DNA from: Engraulis encrasicolus
Lineage: Eukaryota; Chordata; Actinopteri; Clupeiformes; Engraulidae
Assembly: GCF_034702125.1 (NCBI RefSeq)
Contig: NC_085860.1
Coordinates: 50,994,936-51,058,935 of the forward strand
Direction: 5' to 3'
DNA length: 64,000 bases
Numbering within the stretch: position 1 is the stretch's first letter; each line of letters opens with the position of its first letter. The notes under the pieces were generated by a model, which saw only the letters and a program-made list of their open reading frames with translations, was not told the DNA's origin and did no database searches. The translations under genes were made by a program, and so were the position numbers. Of the stretch, positions 43,501 through 55,300 are shown one piece after another.

Positions 43501-46500
43501 AACGGTTGGAAGTACAGGAGAACGGTAAAAGCCTATTATTTTACTCAGTAAAATAAGCTTATTTCCAAAAATCACTTTAAATCCTTGCCTCTGTCTCCCA
43601 CAGGTTTCTGAGGTTTATGAACCCTGATGCTGTTGGGGAGTGCCTAGCCAAGGTAACTAATCCCTACACAGCATTATTATTATTATCATGTTTATTATTG
43701 TTGTTGTTATAAAAAATCGTAACTGCATACCCTCTGCCTGTAGCACTTACTTTTGTGATATTTCAAGTATTATGAGGCATACTTGTAAATAAACCAACTA
43801 TGCGTCCAGTTAGCTGGCCAGGATCTCAGAGAGGGCTGACCAAAACAAACATCAAGGGTAGAGTGAACAATACAACTGCATGTTGAAAATTGGCTGGAAT
43901 GTTCCTTTGATGATGTGTTTCTGCATACACTATTGTATGTCCATTCAGGCAGACCAGGGCTATGTGTCTGACGGAGGGGACGTCCCCAGCCAGTTCCTAG
44001 CTGAAGTTGCCCAGGGGCAGTGGAAGGAGGTGGCAGAGCAGGAGATCCGTATGACGGAGCAGGAGAGAGCACCTCCCCCTCCTCCACCTCCACCTCCCTG
44101 TCCTGATGTGATGCCTCCTCAGGATGGGGCGCCTCCTCCTCCTTCTCTCCTTCCTCATCTTGAGATGCCTCCTCAGCACATCACTGCTGCTCCTCTCGCT
44201 CCTGCTCAGATGCCTTCTCAGATGGCACCGCCTCCTCCTTCTCTCCTCACTGTTATTGAGACGACTGCTGCTCCTCTCCGTCTGGCTGAGATACCTTCTC
44301 AGATGACACCTTCTCAGATGACATATCCTCCTTCTCTGCTTACTACTGAGATGCCTTCTCAGAAGATCACTGCTGCTCCTGTCCGTCTGGCTGAGATACC
44401 TTCTCAGATGGCACTTCCTCCTCCTCTGCTTACTACTGAGATGCCTTCTCCAGAGCGAGTGTCTCCTTCCCCTCCTCTCCCACAGCTTGAGACGCCTCCT
44501 CAGGAGCGAGCGTCTCCTTCCCCTCTTCCACAGCTTGAGATGCCTCCTCTTGAAATACCGTTCCATGAGCTGAACAGTCCATTACCTTTGCCACCGGCGG
44601 CGGCACACACTGATGTTGCTCCGTAAGAACCATTTTGGACCCTACATATACTACATACTGTACATGTACTGTAACACTGTAAATGCTCATTGTTAACATC
44701 TCTTCGGTTTGGTGTTCAATGAATTCATTAACAGATCTATGAAGTAATGGTAACACATTATTTTAGGGATACATCTATTAGCACTAATACATACAATGTT
44801 CCTGTATAAGTAACTTGTAAGGCATGTACAAAGCAAAATCAAACATTTGTTAGGCATGTATTCGCAAATGTAAGGGATTTATTACCAATTTAACCTTAGT
44901 AAGGACCTAGTAGACCTTAGCATTTGCTTAGTACATGCCTTACAAGTTACTTATGCAGGCATTAACAATGTATGTATTAGCGCTAATAGATGTATCCCTA
45001 AAATAAAGTGTTACCGAAGTAATTTAGGTGACTACCCAAATGTTACTGCTGTTGAAATTAAACATATATTGTGATTTTTTTGTCCTTAAAGGTTATCTGC
45101 GGATGACTCTGGTGGCCCCCGTGTTCGCGACTGGAGCATGGGTGAGCTGAAGCACAAGAAGCCCAGAACGGAGGATGAGCGCATGGCTTCTCGGTAAGTC
45201 CACAACACTTCATGCGCTTCAGGTGGTCAACATTTTCCAAAATAGTAACAATTTAAAGTAATTATAACAGCTACATTTTTATTTTATTTATTTTTTTTAA
45301 AAAGAAAAAAGATTAATTCTGAGCAACATTTAACACTGCTGACAAAATGCAGAATTCAGACTTCCGTGGGTTGTTGTAGTTGTGTGTGTGTTGTAAAGTA
45401 GTTGTGTGTGTGTGTGCGTGTGTGTGTTTTTGCGAGCAATTGGGCAAGGCAGTAAAGGGTGTTTGTGTCTGCAGCTTGATGGAGTATCTCAACCCTGGCC
45501 CACTGAATGTAAAGGAGGAGGCGGACGACGACGTGCTGGTAAGCAGTTTAATACCTGCGCAAGAGCTATCTCGCCGCAGGAGCTGTCTCACCTCACGCGT
45601 CACACTTAACTTTGGAAAGGAGGTCACTTGCGCTCTAGCTTTCTTGGTGCTCATAGTCTGGGACTGTATTTAGTTTGGAGCAAGCTGGTCCACTTCAAAG
45701 GAGACTGGGCCAAGGACGACTGGATCACACAGGATAAGTTTTTCTTATTTCAGCTAGTGAGAGCATGACTAACGTTTCGACGCAGTGCGTCTTCATCAGA
45801 GTCAGAGTCTTTTTGCGTCGAAACGTTAGTCATGCTCGCACCACAATAAAATCAGAAAAACGTATCCTGTGTGCTCCAGTCGTCCTTGGCCCAGTCTCCT
45901 TTGAAGTGGACCAGCTTGCTCCACACTTTTAACTTTGTTAAGCGTTTTGGAAATGTAGGAAGACCTCTTGATAGTATCAACTATACTCTTCAATGATGTT
46001 TATATTAGTCAATCAACTTTTAGTCGTTTGCATGTCTCACTGGTAACTTTAATCTGCTTTTGTTAGTGTTTTCTTTTTCTGGTGCTGCAACCTCCCTGTC
46101 TCCATGACTAAGTTCTCTTTGGTGGAGACTAAAGCGGCGTACACACACATTGCTAGCTTCTCGCTTGCTCGCCTACTTGCCACTCTTTCATGGAACGTTC
46201 GCTGGAAGTTCCCGTGGCTTTAACTGCCAATGAACAGGCGAGAAGTACCGAACCCTGCATTCCAATTGGTTACTCGCTTACTCGCCTCGCTCGAAGATAA
46301 GATATTTTCAACTCGGGATCCGCCCACATCGCATCGCTTGTACAGTACTCGCCTGCTAGTCTCGCTGGAACACATTGACATTCTGTTGACTTCATTTGCC
46401 AAGCGAGTAACTAGCAGCGACGTGTGTGTACGGCCCTTAATAAGAAACCACTCAACCTTGGTTTGTGTTGTATTTCAAATTTGTGGTATTCCTTATGGTC

Positions 46501-49338
46501 ATTTGTCCTCCTGATGACCTCTGCTATCCCCCCTGAAGGTCGTTCCTGTGGTCCCTAAAAGAGATGGCGTCCTGCTTCATTCTTCTGCTGCTGTTGATGC
46601 CTGGCACAGCCTGGCTCAGTCTTCTCTCTCCAAGTACTTCAAAAGGGTAATGTCCTGCTTTTTGTCGTACTGGCTTGTGGACTGTTTTACTCAGAAACAG
46701 TGACCTCAATGTACTGTACCCATCAGAATGGTGGATGAGCTTAACAACTAGCAGATTTAACTCACAGACTATTCAAATCAGTATTTGTCAGATCGTATTG
46801 TTTAACAGGGTTTATTACGGTGAAATATACTGCTAGTGCATAGTTAATTTGTAAGGCTGGATTTTTTTAGAGCTGTTTTATGTTGTTACCGTGTTGAGCC
46901 CTCCCCAACAACTCAACACAAAACTCGATACACAGACAAAGTGTTGTGAGTGGAAGAAAGAGTCAGGACACATTCATGGCCAAGCTACAAATGATGCCTT
47001 TTCATGTTGATGACTGAGCTACGATTATCCCTTTTTGCTGCGACACTAGACCCGTCCAACCCACCAGGCGAAATTATTACATTACATTACATTGCACTTA
47101 GCTGACGTTGTATCCAAAGCGACTTACAGTTATTTAGGTACAGGGTATTGGTTACCGGTCCTGGAGCAACGTGGGGTCAGGTGCCTTGCTCAAGGGTGTT
47201 TCAGCCATGGATGAAGGTGCTGGTAAGGGTGGGATTTTAACCGGCAGCCCTCTGATCCAAAGGCTAGCGCTGAGCCATGGCTGCCCCAGCGAAATAACTC
47301 TTTTCTGCTGCTGCAGTTGGTCTCCTCTACTGTATCTTACCTGCTGCAGTTGGTCTCCTCTACTGTATCTTACTTGCTAGTCCAGTGGTTCTCAAAGTGT
47401 GGTCCATGTGATACCTCAAGTGGTCCACAGGGGATTTTATTCAAATACAGTCAGCATTTCCAAGAGAAGCTTGTGTAGGCTATATTTTTAATGCTATAAA
47501 GTAAACATATCTAAACTAGATCTGTAACGTATGTATATAAAAAAAATAAGCAACCTAAATGTGAAGTTGCAATGCATAAAACTTGTAGCAAGAGTTGGCC
47601 TATCATATCAATTCACAAGTGGTCCCTGCTCAAAACAATGTCAAAAAGTGGTCCTAGGTCTGAAAAAGTTTGAGAAACCCTGTACTAGTCTCTTTTGTCT
47701 GCAGTACCTGAAGGGGAGAAAGGAGCCTGTGATTGACGTAGGGCTGCGGTACTGCTGGCCCCCGGTGCTGCGAGGCAGCAACACGCTGATCGTGGCGCAC
47801 GCCGCCCAGGACCCGCTCGTCTACCTGCCGCCGCTCATCACCCTCATGCAGAACACCTCCGACCTCAGCTCCCGCGCCAGACACTCCACGGTGAGATGCC
47901 AATGCCGAGCAGGCTGCTTTGCTGGCCATGCCAGAGTTACATAGAGACGTGGAGCAGGGAGTCATCCAACTTTTAATCAAACCTGGATTGACTACCGTAA
48001 TCAATTGGGCCATCTTCCGTGGAAGAAAAACTTAAGTGTTCAATGACTTATGTGATCAATGTGTAATGAGTAGGTCTAATATGTTATGTACCGGTAAACA
48101 GAACATAGTTTGGTTTCAAGAACGTTCTGGCTGTGAAATGAACGATGTTACTGTAAATAAGAATGACTGGCTACCACCATTTTTGTATCCACCTTTCACT
48201 CCACCTTTTGGTAAACCACCTTTTTTTTTAATTATGCAAATCTCGCTTTTCTGAAGGGTTTGTTAACCATTTACAGGCCACTGCTTATTGGTCAAATGTC
48301 AATCGTGATGTCACTATCTGTGTGAGCCTGATTTCTCCTGATTAATTTCATATAACCCACTTGGGTGTACACCCTTGTAGAGAGACATGGCAGGGGCACT
48401 TGTGATGGGTGTGCAAGTAACTGGAAGTGATCAAATATAGCCACTTGCCTCTAAAGCATTTACGGCATCCACTTCGCTCCACTTCGGTCATGATGATTGG
48501 TGGGTGCGCAACCTTTACAGGTCTGTGGTTGGGCACCTCCATGCATCCAATGCCCGTCTTCCATATAGCTTTCTGATTAACTGTAAGTCAGACAATAGCG
48601 TGGCACGTAATTGGCTGAGTAAACTGTCGGCGGAAACGACTCCATCTTTGTAGCTGAAAAATGCATTCAATTTTGGCTGAATTCACTAGCTTAGCATTTC
48701 CCATTGAAATGACTGGAGGCGGGACTTGTTCACTCGCTCCAGTTCTTATACTACTTCCATGGTCACTTGCCCTATAAAGGGTAGAGACTTGGCTGCTGGC
48801 GGGCTGACTGCCGTCTTGTGTTGTGTCGTCCTGTGTGTGTCTCAGCTGCAGGGTTGATAGTATTCAGGCTCCATGCCTGATTTCAGGCTTGACCGAGTTT
48901 GCAAAAATAAAAACATTGATAATAATCAGCCATTAGGTTATTTTTTATCTCAGAACGTGTTACAGATTCAGTGTTTTCTTCTACTATCAGGTTTGAATAA
49001 TGGTCATACACAGGCTATTAAATGTTTGACTAATGTGTCAAAATAGGCCTACGTTACGTCACCATGCAGTATCTTGTCGTCGTCGTTAAAGCAGCAGAAA
49101 AAGTTCAGGCTCAGGATTTGTTTTCACCATCACCCCTGCAGCTGTCGGGAGTGATCCTGTGCCCAGGCTGGGAGAAGGCGAACTCGGTGCTGGATCTCCT
49201 GGAGACCAGCCACACGGCCAACGACCTGAAGCCCACCATGGTGCTGCTGGGGCAGAAGGAGGAGGAGATCAGGGCCTTCAAGCTCCAGAACAACTGTGAG
49301 GCTCCATGCTCTCTCTCTTTCGATCTCGCTCTCTTGCG

Positions 49339-49385
<47 letters not shown>

Positions 49386-52300
49386 ACGTTTAACATTCTT
49401 AACATTTTTTTTTTTTCCTGGGTTCTTCTGGTTGGCAGACCGTACTTCATCACCCTGGACAGATAGGTTGTGAATTGCAGCTTTGATATTGATTTTGATA
49501 GATAATGTACAATATATATTTTTATTTATCAGATTTTTTTGGTGAATAAAATGTAGGCTTGTAACTGTACCAAACTGTTGGAAACAGCCGTTCGGTATGG
49601 TATAGTGCTGTACTGGGTGAGTACAGTCTCAATCAGTTTATTGTGTTTTGACACTCTGCCACTACATGTGCAGTGGCTCTTTAACCCATTGTGTCCTGGA
49701 GCGACATATACGCTGCATTCAGGTTCTTGAGATTTGAGCTGTTTTATTAAAAATGTGGGTATGTTAGAGCAGATTAATACATGGAACACAGTCATAATAA
49801 AGTGGTCTATGTGCACAAATTGATTTTCCTGCCCAAAAAATATGAAGATTTAGTAGACTTTAACTTAACATGGTGTAAGAACCCAAAACGTAATAACTGC
49901 CCATAACGTAATAACTGCCCATAACGTAATAATTTTGGCCCATTTGAAACGTAATAAAGGCCATAACGTAATAACTTGCCCATAGCGTAATAACACTTTC
50001 CTACTAGGGCTGTAACGATATTGTATCGAACCGAGAAATCCTGATACACAGAGTCACGATACTGTATCGTGATACAAGGAGCCAGTATCGTGATATACCC
50101 TTTCAAAGTTTTGACACACATCAGTCCAGAAAACTACCACATGATATGAAGTGATGGTGCTTCCAAGCTTCAAATCATCATAACATAATATTTGGAAAAA
50201 TGTAAATTATTTGTAGCCTCTTGTAACCTATTCTACCCACAATCTGTCATAGTTTTATTCATAAATTTATTTTATAACTTTGGCAAATGAGAAATCGTGG
50301 GGTGTATCGAACCGTAGGTCAAAAATAGGGATACGAACCGAATCGTGAGTTGAGAGTATCGTTACAGCCCTATTCCCTACCCATAACGTAATAACTTATT
50401 ACGTTATGGGCAGGTTATTACGTTACTGTCTATAGCGAAGGGGTGTAGAGTTGCCCAGCCGGGACTCAAACTCGAATCTTCTGGGGTAGTAAACTGGGGC
50501 TCTGACCGCTACACCAAAGAGCCAGGCTCGTTGGTGTGAGAGTCAGAACACAGCCACAACCCTAGTGCTGGTCACTCCATCACACTGGCCTTACACTAAA
50601 AAAAAGCGTTGATAGTAACAATGCCAATAACGTAACAACTGCAAAGCACCGTAATAATTTGGGCCCATTTGAAACGTAATGAAGCCAATAACTTGCCAAT
50701 AACATAATAACATTTCTCTACCAATAACGTAATAACATTCTGCTAATAACGTAATGAGGTAAGACAAATGATGACCTGATACAATAACTAAAAAAAGCTT
50801 TCATACCTTATCTTAAAAAATGACTTAATATTTCCTCCTTAAGAGAGGGTTGACCAAATCTGCTGTCTGCCTGCATTATTATCCTACGTTATTGGCAGGT
50901 TATTCAGAGGTATGAATGCACTTTACTATTTTAATGTTCATATTTCGCCTCACCTCTATCCAGTATTGTCACAACACATAACAGTGACTGGATTTTAATC
51001 TGTTATCCTTTGCATTTCCCACGTATGAAATCAAATTGTCTCACTACTAAGTTTTTAGTTATTATAATAATGACAAACACATAGGCCTACATAGTCTCAA
51101 TTTCATCAGTAAAATAGCTTTTTTAGTGTAAGGCCAATATCGTAATAACCTGCCCATAACGTAATAACTTATTACGTTATGGGTAGATAAGTGTCATTAC
51201 GTTATGGGCGAGTTATTACGTTATGGCCTTTATTACGTTTCAAATAGACCCAAATTATTACGTTATGGGCAGTTATTACGTTATGGGCAGTTATTACGTT
51301 TTGGGTTCTTACACATGGTAAATGTTTTTTTGTTTTTTTTTTGCTGATTGAAAGGAATTTCAGTTTTTAATTTTAAACATTTTTATTTTATTGTGGTTAT
51401 TTTCCATTTTCCAAATTCAAATTACCTCTGCTCTATTCTATTCCATTGTCTTTCCTCCTGGTCTCTGTTGATGCAGGTCGGCTGCTGGTGACGACGCCCT
51501 TCACGCTGCTGCGCCTTCTAGAAGCCCACTGCTCTCTCTTCCTCCACCTCAGTCACCTGGTCCTGGATGAGGTGGACAAGCTGTATACCCGCGCACCTCA
51601 ACAGGTTAGAATAGAGGGCTGTATGGGCAGGGCTCGAGTTGTAGGGGGATGAGAGGGATGCCATCCCCCCCAACAATAAAAGTGGTTAAAAAAAAAAAAA
51701 AATCATCCCCCTCTAAAACAGGCCTCCCTTCTTCACATATTGTGTTAAAATTGCACTTTTAACAACTACATTTTTTAAATCGGATCGGTTGGCAGGTGCC
51801 AGTTTCAAGTCCTGGCTTGATTGTAGGTGATCAGGTGATCTTAGAGATGTAGAGAACGAAAGAGGTGAGGTTGATCTGGTACATGGCAGTAGAGAGCGAA
51901 AGAGGTGAGGCTGATCTGGTACATGGCAGTAGAGAAGTTTTCATTGTGCGGATCGCATGTTCCATTTTTGTTTGTTTTAAACCGAACCCCCATTTAAAAA
52001 CTTTGGATGTGTGTGACCTTGATTTTCTGGAACTATATTCAAATGAGAGATGGCCATGAAGGCAACAGCCAAAACGATTGTCTGTTTTCTGCTTCTTAAA
52101 ACATCTTCTGAAAATAAATGTAACTAAAAGACATTTAAAGAGTGCAATCTCTCCTTCCCGTGCTGTTAATTCGTTGGAGACATTGCCATGAGGGAGCATG
52201 GTGTGTGTCAGTGAAGGTCCAGTTGATTGTTCCAGAAAGAAATCAGTGTCCTCTTGTCATTGGTCCTCCTCTTGTGATTGTTTCTTGTACAACCCAAGTT

Positions 52301-55300
52301 GTGATAGGCCACCGCTCATCTGTTTAGAAGGTGCAGGATTCAGTAGAAATTTCTGCATAAAAAGAAGACAATCCGCACACTTCTTGTACAACCCCCAACC
52401 CTGTAACTTTGTTTTTCAACTTGAAAAAAAGAAAAAATCCAGCATCCTAGTTTAACCTTTGGATGTCTTCTCATTTCTCCGTGCTCTGCTCTGCTCCTTG
52501 TGCATCAGATGGAGGAGGTGCTGAGGCATTTCCGTGACGTGGTGAGCAGTCCTCCCGGCTCCCAGACCCCCAAGCAGCTGGTTGCCGTGGGCAGCAGCTG
52601 GAGCGCGGGCATGGAGGGGCTGCTGACCGGCTACATGTGGGACCCCTCCGTCATCATCACCGTGCCCCAGGAGGCTGCCCTGTACGGGGGCGTGCACCAG
52701 GTCAGCAAGCTGCACACTACACAAGTGGTTCCCAACCTTTTTAATCCTGTGTACCCCATAAGCAATTTTGTCATATGATGAGTACCCCACTCACTCATGC
52801 TCTATACAGGGTTCCCACGGGTCCTGGAATTTCTGGAATATCATGGAATTTCATAAAAGTTTGTTCAGTCATGGAAAGTCATGGAATTTTAAGGGGCTGG
52901 CTATACGGGAATGATTTTCTATGCCAGTGACAACGTTCCCCTGGACTAACCATATGAAACCCACCAGAAACGTGGCACAAAACGAGTTTTTTGAATAATG
53001 GGTTCCAGAGTGCGAAAATCGAGTAACGCAGGCGTTTGCGTTGCCATTGTTCCAGGCGAAACGGATTTGTTTACATCTGCGTCACAGCCACATGGCCAAA
53101 AACAGTGAGGTATCTTCACAGTGACCACTAGCTTTGCGCACAACATTAATTCCATGCACAATGGCATCATCAGACAACTGTTTGTGTGGACTGTGGAGAC
53201 TCTTTCATTTCTACCACGGTCAATATTTTACGTTTCAAACTGCCCAGTGTGGGTCACTCGTGTTCAAAATCTTTAAAAAAAAAACCCTGACTAACACGAA
53301 GCAAAGCTTCATATTATCTTTTAACTGCGCACCCAAACAGTTATCAGCAATGCATATTTGCAGGGCTCTAAATTAACTTTTTCCACCACCAGCCAATTTG
53401 GCTAGTGGACATTTTTTCTTACCAGCCAAACAGAAGTTCAACTAGCCATTTTTTTTATCTCGCCAAAATAAACTATGCATTAGGCTAGTTTTTTTTTACT
53501 ATTATTATGGTCATTTTGTACAACTATTTCTACAACACAGATACACTATAGGCCTGCATAGGCTAGCCTACTATATGCCTACATAATAAGCATATTATAG
53601 GCTATATATTTTTCAATTATTTTTTAACTTCTGCTTTATTTTTTACGTTCATTACTTAGGCCAATCAATTTTGTTCAATTCCTCTGAAAACAGCTGAATC
53701 ACATCACACAAGCCACTCACATAACAGACCTTTAACATACAGTAACCAAGCACACAGCCAAACCACTGTAGCAACCACACAGAAGAGATGAGAGGAAAAG
53801 GAGGGGAGAGAGGAGGAGTTCTTCTCTACCACGCGCAACAAAATGACAAGAAGCCTAGTTTAACTAAAAGTAAATAATATCTCGGGAATCTTCGCTTCCT
53901 TTGTTACTTCCACAACTTCGTCGTTGGTTGCTTTTTTTGTCTTTAAGGGCCGTACACACACGTCGCTGCTAGTTACTCGCTCAGCGAATGAACTCAATAG
54001 AATGTCAATGTGTCCCAGCGAGACTCGCAGGAGAGTAGGCGAGTACTGTACAAGCGATGCGATGTGGGCGGATTCCGAGTTGAAAATATTTTATCTTCGA
54101 GCGAGGCGAGTAAGCGAGTAACCAATTGGAATGCAGAGTTCGGTACTTCTCGGCTGTCCATTGGCAGTTAAAGCCGCGGGAACCTTCAGCGAACGTTCCA
54201 TGAAAGAGTGGCGAGTAGGCGAGCAAGCGAAATGCTAGCTTTGTGTGTGTACGCCGCTTTACGATGGCGTGGGCTTTCCAACTTAGTTGCGCCAGGACTC
54301 GGAACATTTCAGAAGACAACTGAACTGACAGCTACGGTCACACTACTCTGAGAGTCAGCTCTCCTCCTCTGCCCTTGTCGCTATTTCGTTCCACAACCAC
54401 TCACTTTACTAGCATTCACCAACACACAGAACCTTGCTCTAACCCCCGACACATTCTCATCACTCGCACAAAACATAGTCTACAGAACAGAAGTAGCTCT
54501 ATGCATAATCTGCGTCCTGTTATTGAAACGGTCAGGGCCTCGCTGCTTCAAAAATGCAGCCTGTTACAGCAAGGTTCATATAGTAATAATAGCAGTAGTG
54601 ACGTTAAAAAGGGTTGTAGCGAAAGCGACGAGAGCATAGGAGGAGAGCTGCCTGTCAGAATAGTGTGAGCGCAGCTTAGCTGACAGAAGGCTGGTCGTCT
54701 GAAATGTTTTCAATCCTGGCGCGCGCAATAGCATGGAGTTGCCGCTCTCTGCACTGGAAAGCCCACGGTGGGAGGCTACGTCGTGACGCTAGGGTCCATG
54801 GGTAATGTAGGAAATCTCGCCGTCTAACGTTCGTCAGAGCAGCGGTTTACTGTTCATAATTTACTGTACTCGGGCGATACTAGCCAAATTGGCGGGTAGG
54901 TATTTTTTTCTACTAGCCAAAATTATTTTTCACCCGTGTTTGGCGGGTTGGCGTGTGTTAATTTAGAGCCCTGATATTATGTATATGTCACTAGTTGAAA
55001 CAGGCGTAATGGGCAGAAAGAGAAGGAGAAGCGGTGAGTGCGCAGCAGCCTCCAGAGGAGGGAGAAATACCTGCCCGGTATTGGTATTCAACACCTTAGT
55101 TTAAACTTCTCAAATTTAAAAAAAGCAGCATAAAGTGTAGAACACAATCAACAGATGCCTAAATGGCAATGATTCACTACTCTAGTCACTCCACAAGCTA
55201 CACAAGGTGCCACATGCGCAAAGCTGGTAGCCTATTTTTCCACGTAGCACTCACTTCAGCATAATGAAAAATAACAACTATGCGATGCTGGTTTTGAAAA

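Larger units (their letters stand above)
49874..51313. mobile_element. TIR element built from acgtaataac repeats, with nested MITE
   Basis: Inverted ends tgtaagaacccaaaacgtaa and its complement, flanked by catgg on both sides (5 bp). Each end region holds about six cataacgtaataactgcc-type subrepeats, and more are scattered inside. It contains family D (50008-50370) and a tRNA-like stretch (50443-50530). No transposase is seen. In tdrd12 intron 17. Confidence 0.85.

Noticed and set aside
43997..44566. Long antisense frame opposite tdrd12 exon 12
   Set aside because: Shadow of the proline-rich coding repeats.
45674..45927. MicroRNA precursor or structured ncRNA
   Set aside because: The hairpin arms are far too long and of foldback-transposon type; no evidence of a processed RNA.
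54375..54668. 97-codon frame in nest 1
   Set aside because: Lies in the interior of the level 3 TIR element without transposase motifs; probably chance.
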